Origin: Rhizobium phaseoli
GTDB lineage: Bacteria; Pseudomonadota; Alphaproteobacteria; Rhizobiales; Rhizobiaceae
Length of the DNA stretch: 64,000 nucleotides
Assembly (NCBI RefSeq): GCF_003985125.1
Contig: NZ_ML133579.1
Span: 62,001 to 126,000 of the forward strand
Direction: 5' to 3'
Every line of letters begins with the position of its first letter. The stretch's first letter is position 1. The notes below the pieces were generated by a model. It was not told the origin of the DNA. It made no database searches and saw only the letters and a list, made by a program, of their open reading frames with translations. Both the position numbers and the translations under genes were made by a program. This document shows positions 7,615-15,986 of the stretch, in pieces.

Positions 7615-8640
7615 TTGAGCGACCCCTTTAAACAAGCAGTTGGCATTAGAAAAGTCCTGACCGCCGATGAAACCGCCGAAGGCCGGCTCGACGCCTGGCT
7701 GACGGCGCAGCTCGGCGAGGAGTTTTCCCGCAGCCGGATCAAGGTCCTCATCAAGGACGGCCAGGTTTCTATGCGCGGCCAGCTCATCACCGATCCACAG
7801 CGCAAGGTGCGCGTCGGCGACAGTTTCGAGATCACCCTGCCCGAGCCGGAAGACCCGACGCCGCGGGGCGAGGATATTCCGCTCGATATCCTCTATGAGG
7901 ACGATGACCTTATCGTCATATCGAAACCGGCCGGCCTGGTCGTCCACCCCGGCTCCGGCAACTGGACGGGAACGCTGGTCAACGCGCTGATCCATCATTG
8001 TGGCGCAACACTCTCCGGCATCGGCGGCGTGCGCCGCCCCGGCATCGTCCACCGTCTCGACAAAGACACGACAGGCGTCATGGTCGTCGCCAAGAACGAC
8101 GTTGCCCATCGCCACCTCTCACTCCAGTTTGCCGACCATGGCCGCACCATGCCGCTGGAGCGGGCCTATCAGGCCATCGTCTGGGGCCGGCCCCGGTCGC
8201 TGACAGGCACGGTCGACGCGCCGCTCGGCCGCGCCACCGGCGATCGCACCCGCCGCGCCGTCAAGCGCCGCGACAGCCAGGACGCCGACGAGGCAATCAC
8301 CCACTATGAGGTGATCGAGCGCTTTCACGAAACCCCGGACGCGACGGCGCTCGCCTCGCTGGTCGAGTGCCGCCTCGAAACCGGCCGCACCCATCAGATC
8401 CGTGTGCACATGGCCCATATCGGCCACCCGCTGCTCGGCGATACGGTCTATGGAGCCGGCTTCAGGACGAAGGCCAATCTGTTTCCTGAAGAGATCCGTG
8501 AGGTGGTCAACAGGTTCGACCGCCAGGCGCTGCATGCCTTCATGCTGCAATTCGAGCATCCACGCAGCGGCGAACTCATGCATTTCGAGGTACCGCTGCC
8601 GGACGACATGGTGGAACTTGTCGAGGCATTGCGGAGTTAG
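7615..8640 (+). CDS. rluD: RluD-type 23S rRNA pseudouridine synthase
   Basis: This 341-residue protein has an N-terminal S4 RNA-binding domain (about residues 18-80, GRLDAWLTAQL and SRSRIKVLIKDGQV). An RluA-family catalytic domain follows. The catalytic Asp149 is in RPGIVHRLDKDTTG, and the uracil-binding motif appears as ETGRTHQIRVHMAHIGHPLLG. RluD converts uridines in helix 69 of 23S rRNA to pseudouridine. A TTG start at 7615 gives the usual family N terminus; a longer TTG reading would run into the divergent DUF6476 gene. The sequence between rluD and rpoH contains a palindrome and a heat-shock type promoter. Confidence 0.9.
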   Translation: MSDPFKQAVGIRKVLTADETAEGRLDAWLTAQLGEEFSRSRIKVLIKDGQVSMRGQLITDPQRKVRVGDSFEITLPEPEDPTPRGEDIPLDILYEDDDLIVISKPAGLVVHPGSGNWTGTLVNALIHHCGATLSGIGGVRRPGIVHRLDKDTTGVMVVAKNDVAHRHLSLQFADHGRTMPLERAYQAIVWGRPRSLTGTVDAPLGRATGDRTRRAVKRRDSQDADEAITHYEVIERFHETPDATALASLVECRLETGRTHQIRVHMAHIGHPLLGDTVYGAGFRTKANLFPEEIREVVNRFDRQALHAFMLQFEHPRSGELMHFEVPLPDDMVELVEALRS

Positions 8641-8648
8641 AGGGGACC

Positions 8649-8660
8649 GCGGAATTCCGC
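8649..8660. repeat. Palindrome GCGGAATTCCGC flanked by GGGG/CCCC
   Basis: A perfect 12-base palindrome lies 9 bases after the rluD stop, within a wider arrangement GGGGAC...CTCCCC. It could be a 3' hairpin of rluD mRNA; no T run follows. Confidence 0.3.
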
Positions 8661-8691
8661 CTCCCCCGTCTCACACCTGCGTGAGCGGCGC

Positions 8692-8721
8692 CTTGAACCG
8701 CCGTTTCGCCATACTTATCTG
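8692..8721 (+). promoter_or_regulatory. Sigma-32 (RpoH)-type promoter of rpoH
   Basis: CTTG at 8692-8695, an 18-base spacer, and CTTATCTG at 8714-8721 fit the alphaproteobacterial RpoH consensus (CTTG, 17-18 bases, CYTAT-T--G). It is 110 bases before the rpoH start. This suggests that rpoH is transcribed by RpoH itself or by a second RpoH paralogue. Confidence 0.55.
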
Positions 8722-8831
8722 TATATGGACTTAGTGCGGGCTTGGGTAGAAAGCCGCACGTCCCGGTTTGCCTTTTCGACGCGGGGACGCGTTTTCATCG
8801 GGAACCGGAATTCACTTTAGGAGGGTGCACT

Positions 8832-9740
8832 ATGGCCCGAAATACCTTGCCGTCCATTACCGCCGGCGAAGCCGGCCTCAATCGTTATCTCGACGAAATC
8901 CGCAAATTTCCGATGCTCGAGCCGCAGCAGGAATATATGCTGGCCAAGCGTTATGCCGAGCATGGCGACCGCGACGCCGCCCACAAGCTCGTCACCAGCC
9001 ATCTGCGCCTCGTCGCGAAGATCGCCATGGGTTATCGCGGCTACGGCCTGCCGATCGGCGAAGTCGTCTCCGAAGGCAATGTCGGCCTGATGCAGGCTGT
9101 CAAGAAATTCGATCCGGAGCGCGGCTTCCGCCTCGCCACCTATGCCATGTGGTGGATCAAGGCCTCGATTCAGGAATATATCCTGCGGTCGTGGTCGCTG
9201 GTGAAGATGGGGACGACCGCAAACCAGAAGCGTCTGTTCTTCAACCTGCGTCGGCTGAAGGGCCGCATTCAGGCGATCGACGATGGCGACCTGAAGCCGG
9301 AGCACGTATCGGAAATCGCCACCAAACTGAACGTCTCGGAGGAGGAGGTCATTTCGATGAACCGCCGCCTCTCCGGCGACGCCTCGCTGAACGCGCCGAT
9401 CAAGGCGGCCGAAGGCGACAGCGGTCAGTGGCAGGACTGGCTTGTGGATGATCACGACAGCCAGGAAGACGTGCTGATCGAGCAGGACGAGCTCGAAACC
9501 CGCCGGCGCATGCTGAGCAAAGCAATGAGCGTGCTGAACGAACGCGAGCGCCGCATCTTCGAGGCCCGCCGCCTCGCCGAGGAGCCGGTGACCCTGGAAG
9601 ACCTTTCGGCCGAGTTCGACATCAGCCGCGAACGCGTCCGCCAGATCGAGGTTCGCGCCTTCGAGAAGGTGCAGGACGCTGTCCGCAAGGAAGCCCTCGA
9701 ACGCGCCAAAGCCGTCCGCGTCGTCGAAGCCACGGCCTGA
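8832..9740 (+). CDS. rpoH: RpoH heat-shock sigma factor
   Basis: This 302-residue sigma-70 family protein has region 1.2 (LNRYLDEIRKFPML), region 2 with RLATYAMWWIKASIQEYILR, the RpoH box NQKRLFFNLRRLK, region 3, and a region 4 helix-turn-helix (TLEDLSAEFDISRERVRQIE). The RpoH box separates it from RpoD and RpoS types. ATG 8832 follows AGGAGGG. RpoH directs RNA polymerase to heat-shock and stress genes; many rhizobia carry more than one copy. It has its own terminator downstream. Confidence 0.95.
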   Translation: MARNTLPSITAGEAGLNRYLDEIRKFPMLEPQQEYMLAKRYAEHGDRDAAHKLVTSHLRLVAKIAMGYRGYGLPIGEVVSEGNVGLMQAVKKFDPERGFRLATYAMWWIKASIQEYILRSWSLVKMGTTANQKRLFFNLRRLKGRIQAIDDGDLKPEHVSEIATKLNVSEEEVISMNRRLSGDASLNAPIKAAEGDSGQWQDWLVDDHDSQEDVLIEQDELETRRRMLSKAMSVLNERERRIFEARRLAEEPVTLEDLSAEFDISRERVRQIEVRAFEKVQDAVRKEALERAKAVRVVEATA

Positions 9741-9761
9741 TAAGGTCAATCTAAGAATTGG

Positions 9762-9798
9762 AACGCCATCTCCTTACGCGGGAGATGGCGTTTTTGTG
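9762..9798 (+). terminator. Intrinsic terminator of rpoH
   Basis: AACGCCATCTCC (9762-9773) pairs with GGAGATGGCGTT (9781-9792) across a 7-base loop and is followed by a TTTTTGTG tail. It starts 21 bases after the rpoH stop. Confidence 0.9.
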
Positions 9799-9855
9799 TC
9801 TGAGGTGGATGCACCGAGAGGAAGCGGGTGACCGGATGAAGGGGAGCGCGAGCGA

Positions 9856-9879
9856 GGGCAAGGAAGAACTCCCTTGCCC
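9856..9879 (-). terminator. Hairpin downstream of the large acidic protein gene
   Basis: GGGCAAGG (9856-9863) and CCTTGCCC (9872-9879) are perfect 8-base complements with an 8-base loop, 9 bases past the minus-strand stop. There is no T tract, so termination strength is uncertain. Confidence 0.35.
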
Positions 9880-9888
9880 ATAACCACC

Positions 9889-12402
9889 TCACTGGCTCGT
9901 CGAAACATCCCCAAGCGCGGTCCATTCCTTGATCGCGGTATTGAAGGCATCCGTTCCCGTGCCGCCCTTGTCCATCGTCAGCAGCGCGCGGCGGCCGTTG
10001 CGGTAGGTGATCGGGATATCAATCCAGTTGCGGGTCGACATCAGGTCGAGATTGGCCTTGCGCGCATCGGGATAATCGTTGAGCGCGATCATGTGGAAAT
10101 CGTCGGTGATCTTGGCCGGAACCGCAATCAGCGCGTCGCCGCGATCTTGTTCCGTGCGCTTCATCGAGATGCGCTGGACGCTGTCGATGCTGCCGCCTTC
10201 AAAATTGGGCGGCACCGAGAAGACGATCTCGACAAGATGGCTTGCCGGCAGCGACGGATCGGAGTTGCGCTTGAAGGTGACGAGAGCCGAGAGATTACGC
10301 TCGGGAACGGTGACATTGCCCTGCACCGTCGCCTCCTGCCGGCCACCCTGCCCGGCCTCGTGCTGGACGCTCCAGACGACCGTTCCCTCGATCGCCGTCG
10401 GCGAGCTCTGACCGATACGCTCCTCGTAAAGGAACATCTTTTCCGACGAGCCAACCGGGGCGGTCTGCTGCGGCGATGCCGCAGGACCGTTCGGCGTCAG
10501 CGTTTCCGGCCGGGCCGCATCGCCTTGCGCGCTGGCAGCCGGCGTATCCGCAGCCGCGACATTCTGCTCGGCCACCGATTTCCCTTCGGCGGTCGGCGTT
10601 CCCGGCACGGCCGCCGGGCCGCTGTCGACTTCGCTTCCATCGGAAAGCAGTCGCTGGGTGAATTTGGAATTGGCCGCCGCGCCGTCATTGTTCAATGATG
10701 CCACTTGCTGGTTCGGCTGTGCCGGTGCTGGTGCTGGCGCCGCTGGCGTATTCTGCGCTTCAGGCGTAGTTGGCTGGGCTGGCGGCGGCGTGCTCGGCGA
10801 AGCTGGCGTTTCGGAGCTCGCCGGCGTCATGGCCGCCTCGTTCTTCGTGGCCTGCGACGGCGCAGAGCTGACAAGCCCGTCGACCATTGCCACCAGCGCC
10901 TCTCTGTTCATCCAGCCGGCATAGGCGCCGCCGCCGATCAGGATAAGCGCGAAGATGAGGGTGATTATCGTGCCGATGCCGAAACGCCGCCGCTTCGGTT
11001 CCATGCGGAAATTCTTGCCCTGCAGCTTGGCGGCGACAATCTGGTCGATATCCATCGCCGGATTGGCGTCGTCATCGTCAGCGGCGACCGAACCGCGGCG
11101 GTCATAACCACGCAGTGCCTTGGCTTCGCGCCATGCCTCGGCCGGCGCGGCGGCGGGCGCAGCCTTGCCATCGTGCACTTCAGCAAAGATGTCGACGCCG
11201 TCGAAATGCGAGGAAACCGGTGTCTTCTTGTTGCTGCCGGCCTCGATCGGCGGCAGATCGTCGAAGGCGGCCGTTTCCCAGGAGAAACTTTCCTTGGCAG
11301 CCGGCATGACGGCCGCCGGTGCAATTTTCTCGAGGCTCGATATCACCTCTTCGAAGGCGCGCGCCGAGGTGTCGGCGGCGACCGGAGCAGTTTCCGAATA
11401 GTGCCGAAGCTCCTCTTCCGCCCATTCGGTCTCGGCATCCTTCGGCGCCGGAGCCGGTGCTTCGGCAGCCGGCTCTGTCCAGACCGGGTCAAAATGCGCA
11501 GCCGCATCCGCCTGCAGCGGCGCCTCTTGGCTATGTTCGACGAATTCCTGCGCGCGACTGAAATCGGCGACCGGCTCGACCAGCCGGTTGGACGCGTGCT
11601 CTATGCCGCGCGTGACCGGCTGAAACGATTCGATGGGCTCGTAAGCCGCCTCGGCCTTCGGCTCGTGGCTTTCAATGGTCGCCGGTTCGGCCGCGACCTC
11701 CTCGGCTTCCGCCGGATGCTGCTCGTCGGCACGATCTTCGTCGGCTTGCTCGTAGCCATGCCCGGCAGGCGACGGTTCGAAGCCGCCATGGTCAGACACC
11801 ACCTCTTCGGCAGCGACCTCACGCACCTCGCCGGCATGCCACTCCTCGGCCGGCGCCTCCTCCTCATGGGAGGGATGCCAGTATGGCTCAGGAGGCGCTT
11901 CCGTCTCGGTGGAAACTGGTATTTCAACGAACGCGGGCTCTGCAGGCTGCGGTTCGGCAGGCTCGACATCCTCGGCCACGACCTCTTCCGCAGCTTCCTG
12001 CGGTGCGGCGGGTTCGACGCGATCGGGCTCATCGACGACCTCGGCCGCCGGCGGCTCTGTATCGGCTTGATCGACCGGCTCGTCGACGGCCGGCTGCGCC
12101 ACAGGCGCCGGTTCGCTTTCACCGTGAGCCGCGTGTTCCTCGACGGGCTCGGGCGCGGCGATGGCCACAGCCGCCTCATCGAGCGACAGCGCCTCGGAGT
12201 GTTCACCCTCCACTTCGCGGATGGCGGCCTCGAGCTTTTCGAGCTGGCGTTGCAGCATGGCTTCCGGCGGACGCGGCTTCATGTTCTCGAGCTGCCGCTG
12301 CACTGCGCCGCGAGCACGTTCGTAGACCTTTACCCGCATCTCGGGGGTATTTTCGGCCAGGCCGTCGACGGCTCGCCGAATAACTGCAATAAAATCCGCC
12401 AT
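9889..12402 (-). CDS. Large acidic, low-complexity single-span membrane protein
   Basis: This 837-residue protein has three parts. Residues 1-70 are a helical basic/acidic segment (MADFIAVIRRAVDGLAENTP). Residues 70-460 are extremely rich in Glu, Ala, Pro and Val and look disordered. A basic stretch (PKRRRFGIG) precedes one transmembrane helix at about 473-495. Then comes a Pro/Ala/Thr/Gln-rich linker (about 510-630) and a folded-looking C-terminal domain (about 640-837), predicted periplasmic, with SEKMFLYEERIGQ and repeated beta-strand patterns. It lies 61 bases after purA and may be co-transcribed. I do not recognise a characterised family; it is likely a conserved rhizobial hypothetical protein. 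Confidence 0.8.
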   Translation of the reverse strand: MADFIAVIRRAVDGLAENTPEMRVKVYERARGAVQRQLENMKPRPPEAMLQRQLEKLEAAIREVEGEHSEALSLDEAAVAIAAPEPVEEHAAHGESEPAPVAQPAVDEPVDQADTEPPAAEVVDEPDRVEPAAPQEAAEEVVAEDVEPAEPQPAEPAFVEIPVSTETEAPPEPYWHPSHEEEAPAEEWHAGEVREVAAEEVVSDHGGFEPSPAGHGYEQADEDRADEQHPAEAEEVAAEPATIESHEPKAEAAYEPIESFQPVTRGIEHASNRLVEPVADFSRAQEFVEHSQEAPLQADAAAHFDPVWTEPAAEAPAPAPKDAETEWAEEELRHYSETAPVAADTSARAFEEVISSLEKIAPAAVMPAAKESFSWETAAFDDLPPIEAGSNKKTPVSSHFDGVDIFAEVHDGKAAPAAAPAEAWREAKALRGYDRRGSVAADDDDANPAMDIDQIVAAKLQGKNFRMEPKRRRFGIGTIITLIFALILIGGGAYAGWMNREALVAMVDGLVSSAPSQATKNEAAMTPASSETPASPSTPPPAQPTTPEAQNTPAAPAPAPAQPNQQVASLNNDGAAANSKFTQRLLSDGSEVDSGPAAVPGTPTAEGKSVAEQNVAAADTPAASAQGDAARPETLTPNGPAASPQQTAPVGSSEKMFLYEERIGQSSPTAIEGTVVWSVQHEAGQGGRQEATVQGNVTVPERNLSALVTFKRNSDPSLPASHLVEIVFSVPPNFEGGSIDSVQRISMKRTEQDRGDALIAVPAKITDDFHMIALNDYPDARKANLDLMSTRNWIDIPITYRNGRRALLTMDKGGTGTDAFNTAIKEWTALGDVSTSQ

Positions 12403-12463
12403 CAGTACTTTCTCAAGAAGTCCGGTACTCTCCCGAACCTATCCTCCGCAGTGACCGGTGACC

Positions 12464-13762
12464 TTAATCCTCAAACGGATCGGTCACAAGTATCGTGTCG
12501 TCCCGCTCCGGGCTGGTGGACAGGAGCGCGACAGGCGCCCCGATCAACTCTTCGACCTGGCGAACATATTTGATCGCCTGTGCCGGAAGATCTGCCCAAC
12601 TGCGGGCGCCGACGGTCGATTCCTTCCAGCCCTCCAGCGTGATATAGATCGGTTCGACCCTAGCTTGCGCTCCCTGGCTTGCGGGAAGATGATCAATCTG
12701 TTCGCCGTCGAGCATATAGCCGATGCAGATCTTCAGTTCCTCGAGGCCGTCGAGCACATCGAGCTTGGTGAGCGCGATGCCGGTGATGCCGTTGGTGGCG
12801 ACCGACTGGCGAACCAGGGCAGCGTCGAACCAGCCGCAGCGGCGCTTGCGCCCTGTCACGACGCCGAACTCATGACCCTTTTGGCCGAGAAACTCTCCGA
12901 TCTCATCCTTCAGTTCCGTCGGGAACGGGCCTTCGCCGACACGGGTCGTATAGGCCTTGGTGATGCCGAGGATATAACCCAGTGCGCCCGGCCCCATGCC
13001 GGAACCGGCCGCGGCCTGACCAGCCACAGTGTTCGAGGAGGTGACGAAAGGATAGGTGCCGTGATCGATATCGAGCAGACTGCCCTGTGCACCTTCGAAG
13101 AGGATGCGGGCGCCTCGGCGGCGCTCCTTGTCGAGGAAAAGCCAGACCGTATCGCGGAACGGCAGCACCCGTTCGGCGACCGAGGTCAGTTCGTCCATGA
13201 TGGTCTGGTGGCTGACTTCGGCGACACCGAGGCCGCGGCGAAGTGCATTGTGATGAGTGAGGATCCGATCGACCTTGCCGGGGAGGCTGTCGAGATCGGC
13301 CAGATCCATCACACGGATCGCGCGGCGGCCGACCTTGTCTTCGTAGGCCGGGCCGATGCCGCGGCGCGTCGTTCCGATCTTGGTGCCGCTGTTGGACGCC
13401 GCGTCCTCGCGCATCGCGTCCAGCTCCCGGTGCAGCGACAGGATGAGCGTCGCGTTGTCGGCCACGCGCAGATTGTCGGGGGTGATCGTCACACCCTGGC
13501 CGGCGAGCTTTTCGATCTCGGCGATCAGCGCATGCGGGTCGACGACGACGCCGTTTCCGATCACCGCCATCTTGCCTGGACGCACGACACCGGACGGCAG
13601 CAGTGAGAGCTTGTAGCTCGTGCCGTCGATGACGAGCGTATGACCGGCATTGTGGCCGCCCTGATAGCGCACGACGATATCCGCGCGCTCCGAAAGCCAG
13701 TCGACAATCTTGCCTTTGCCTTCGTCACCCCATTGCGAACCGACCACGACTACGTTCGTCAT
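12464..13762 (-). CDS. purA: Adenylosuccinate synthetase
   Basis: This 432-residue enzyme joins IMP and aspartate using GTP, the first committed step to AMP. It shows the GTP loop GSQWGDEGKGKIVDWL at residues 8-23 with catalytic Asp13. It also has the IMP-binding segment VVRYQGGHNAGHT with catalytic His41, and the RRGIGPAYEDK motif near 131-141. Length is normal (about 430). The start is ATG 13762 after a weak GGAAGAG. The acidic membrane protein gene follows on the same strand. Confidence 0.97.
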   Translation of the reverse strand: MTNVVVVGSQWGDEGKGKIVDWLSERADIVVRYQGGHNAGHTLVIDGTSYKLSLLPSGVVRPGKMAVIGNGVVVDPHALIAEIEKLAGQGVTITPDNLRVADNATLILSLHRELDAMREDAASNSGTKIGTTRRGIGPAYEDKVGRRAIRVMDLADLDSLPGKVDRILTHHNALRRGLGVAEVSHQTIMDELTSVAERVLPFRDTVWLFLDKERRRGARILFEGAQGSLLDIDHGTYPFVTSSNTVAGQAAAGSGMGPGALGYILGITKAYTTRVGEGPFPTELKDEIGEFLGQKGHEFGVVTGRKRRCGWFDAALVRQSVATNGITGIALTKLDVLDGLEELKICIGYMLDGEQIDHLPASQGAQARVEPIYITLEGWKESTVGARSWADLPAQAIKYVRQVEELIGAPVALLSTSPERDDTILVTDPFED

Positions 13763-13955
13763 CCAACTCTTCCTGTTACCGGCGCGGAACCGCGCACCTG
13801 CTCAAACCCGCGCATCTATAAAGCTTTGTTTTTGGGAAAGCGACCCTGTTGTCACAGACGATTGGGCTTTTTACGTGACAAATCAGCAGTCGGCAGGCTA
13901 TTTCCCCTGGGAAAACGCCGCTTGTTGATCACCAAAAGACGAGGAACAAACGCTC

Positions 13956-14873
13956 TTGCAAGCCATGGCCTATATTTGCCTCGTCATCGCCACCCTCTGT
14001 TGGGGCGGCAACTCCGTCGCCGGCAAGCTCGCGGTCGGCCATATCAGCCCGATGATGCTCACCTTCCTGCGCTGGTTTCTTGCCGTTGCGCTGATCGCGC
14101 TGATCTCGGTGCCGCAACTCAAGAAGGACTGGCCGATCGCCAGGAAAAATCTGCCGCTGCTGCTGTGCTACGGGGCCATCGGCTACACCCTCTTCAACGC
14201 CATGCTGTACTCGGCGGTGCAGTATACGACGGCGATCAATGTCGCCATCGAGCAGGCCGGCATTCCCATGCTGATCTTCCTGCTGAATTTCGTCTTTTTC
14301 CGCACCGGCATTTCGTTGGCGCAATGCTTCGGCTTTGCAATCACGCTGGTGGGCGTGGCGCTGACCGCCGCCCATGGCGACCTCGCCACGCTGCTGCAGC
14401 TGCAGCTCAACCGGGGCGACGGGCTGATGCTGATCGCCATCGTCGCCTATTCGCTCTACACGATCTTCCTGCGCTGGAAACCGCGGGTCGACTGGCGAAC
14501 GCTGATGGCCTTCCCGGCCTTTGCCGCCATGCTGACATCGCTGCCGCTCCTCCTCTGGGAGGCAGGCCGAGACGCGGCGCAATGGCCCGATCAGGCCGGC
14601 TGGGGCATCACTCTCTACACGGCGATCTTCCCCTCGCTGCTGGCGCAGATTCTCTACATCAAGGGCGTCGAGGCAATCGGCGCCAACCGGGCCGGCCTGT
14701 TCATCAATCTGGTGCCGGTATTCGGAACCCTGCTCTCCGTCGCCTTGGTCGGCGAGACGCTGCAGTCCTTCCATATGGTCTCGCTGGCCCTGACGCTCGG
14801 CGGCATCGCCATCGCCGAAAAAGGCCGTCCGAAAGCGTCGGCTCCAACGGTGCCCGCCTCGCCGGTGGATTAG
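13956..14873 (+). CDS. EamA/DMT-superfamily membrane transporter
   Basis: This 305-residue protein has ten hydrophobic segments in two EamA repeats (about residues 5-140 and 155-290). It starts with AYICLVIATLCWGGNSVAGK, the typical DMT first helix, and the second repeat carries YIKGVEAIGANRAGLFINLV. Such proteins export small metabolites or amino acids; the substrate is unknown. The TTG at 13956 lies 10 bases after GAGGA; an in-frame ATG at 13965 is the alternative start. It diverges from purA with 193 bases between, and nearly touches the converging GNAT gene. Confidence 0.85.
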   Translation: MQAMAYICLVIATLCWGGNSVAGKLAVGHISPMMLTFLRWFLAVALIALISVPQLKKDWPIARKNLPLLLCYGAIGYTLFNAMLYSAVQYTTAINVAIEQAGIPMLIFLLNFVFFRTGISLAQCFGFAITLVGVALTAAHGDLATLLQLQLNRGDGLMLIAIVAYSLYTIFLRWKPRVDWRTLMAFPAFAAMLTSLPLLLWEAGRDAAQWPDQAGWGITLYTAIFPSLLAQILYIKGVEAIGANRAGLFINLVPVFGTLLSVALVGETLQSFHMVSLALTLGGIAIAEKGRPKASAPTVPASPVD

Positions 14874-14878
14874 ACGAT

Positions 14879-15727
14879 CTAGCCAAGCTCCAGCGTCGTC
14901 ACGCCGAAGACGTGTTTCAATGGGATCGCCGGAGCCGCCCCGCGATACATGCGCATGGTCTCGAACACCGGCTGAAGACCCATGCCTTCGGCAAGTGCCA
15001 CCGCCTCGCGGTTTTCTGCGGGAATATCGATGAAGACCGTTGCCCCTTTCGCCTCGGGGACCAGTTCGGCAAGCAGTGCTGCGGCGCTATCGGCATCATT
15101 GGCAAAGAGCGGGCCGATCTTGTAGCCCTCATAGCAGCGACGGATCGTGCCGTAGCCGCGGATTTTGTGGCTCTTGCGTACGACAGCGGTGCGCCGTCCC
15201 TTGCGGCCGGTGCACCAGGCGGCAAGGAAGGCTTCCCGAGGCTGCGGAAAGATCGCCGAATCATAGCGCAGCAGCCCTTCCAGGCGCGAATCCAGCACCG
15301 GATGCGCAACGAGAGCCGAGGCCGGCAGCGCGCTGGCGACGCCGCCATAGCGAATGGTGAGGTAAGCGGGTTCGAAGCCGGCCCTGCGGTAATTCTGCTG
15401 CTGCGCGGCGACGCCGTCGAGACCGATCGTCCGGCCTTCCGCGGTGGCAATCCCCGCTTCCCAGATCGCCTTGCCGTACCCTTTGCCGCGGAAATCGGGG
15501 TGGACGATGTAGAGACCGAGAAAGGCAAAGCTGTCGCCATATTTGACGACCGAGATCGAGCCGACAGGGACTTCGCCGATGGCGCCGACGAAGAATCCCG
15601 ACGGATCCGCTTCGAGGAATGCCAGCGAATCGTCGAGGCCGGGATTCCATCCCTCCTGACGCGCCCATTCGAGCACGAGCTCCAATTCGCCGGGCCGCAT
15701 CGAACGAACGGCAAATTCCGAATTCAT
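14879..15727 (-). CDS. Two-domain GNAT acetyltransferase (YitH-like C-terminal domain)
   Basis: This 282-residue protein has an N-terminal GNAT domain with VHPDFRGKGYGKAIWEAGI holding the acetyl-CoA loop (about residues 79-97). A second, GNAT-like C-terminal domain starts near 160 (GYGTIRRCYEGYKIGPLFAN) and matches the Acetyltransf_18 arrangement. ATG 15727 is chosen because the upstream extension to 15781 does not resemble the family. It likely acetylates a small amine or amino acid, but the substrate is unknown. The stop lies 5 bases from that of the converging DMT gene. About 260 gene-free bases (15728-15986) precede it, in which I see no clear signal. Confidence 0.85.
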   Translation of the reverse strand: MNSEFAVRSMRPGELELVLEWARQEGWNPGLDDSLAFLEADPSGFFVGAIGEVPVGSISVVKYGDSFAFLGLYIVHPDFRGKGYGKAIWEAGIATAEGRTIGLDGVAAQQQNYRRAGFEPAYLTIRYGGVASALPASALVAHPVLDSRLEGLLRYDSAIFPQPREAFLAAWCTGRKGRRTAVVRKSHKIRGYGTIRRCYEGYKIGPLFANDADSAAALLAELVPEAKGATVFIDIPAENREAVALAEGMGLQPVFETMRMYRGAAPAIPLKHVFGVTTLELG

Positions 15728-15986
15728 GCGATCTTCCCAGATTGAATGTCCCGCAAGTCCATCCCGCCAACGGCAAAGCAATTGTCAGGTCACCGCTCCC
15801 CCGATCGCAGCCGCGAATGATGGAGAAGCCGCACTGATGGTCTTGACGACGCGTATAATCATTTTCGTTGCAATGCAGAAAGCTTCATTTCCGCATTACC
15901 ATGAAACAATGCCGTTGCAAGCTCAAGAAAATTACTTGCCGCTCAATTATCGTCCAGCCGGTAAACAGCACGCAATTCCACCGACA

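Noticed and set aside
10705..12573. Long frame antisense to the large acidic protein
   Set aside because: A compositional mirror of the Glu/Ala/Pro-rich gene; no ribosome site or family pattern.
13640..15745. Long frame spanning the DMT and GNAT genes
   Set aside because: Out of frame with two clear genes and without domain content; arises from high GC.
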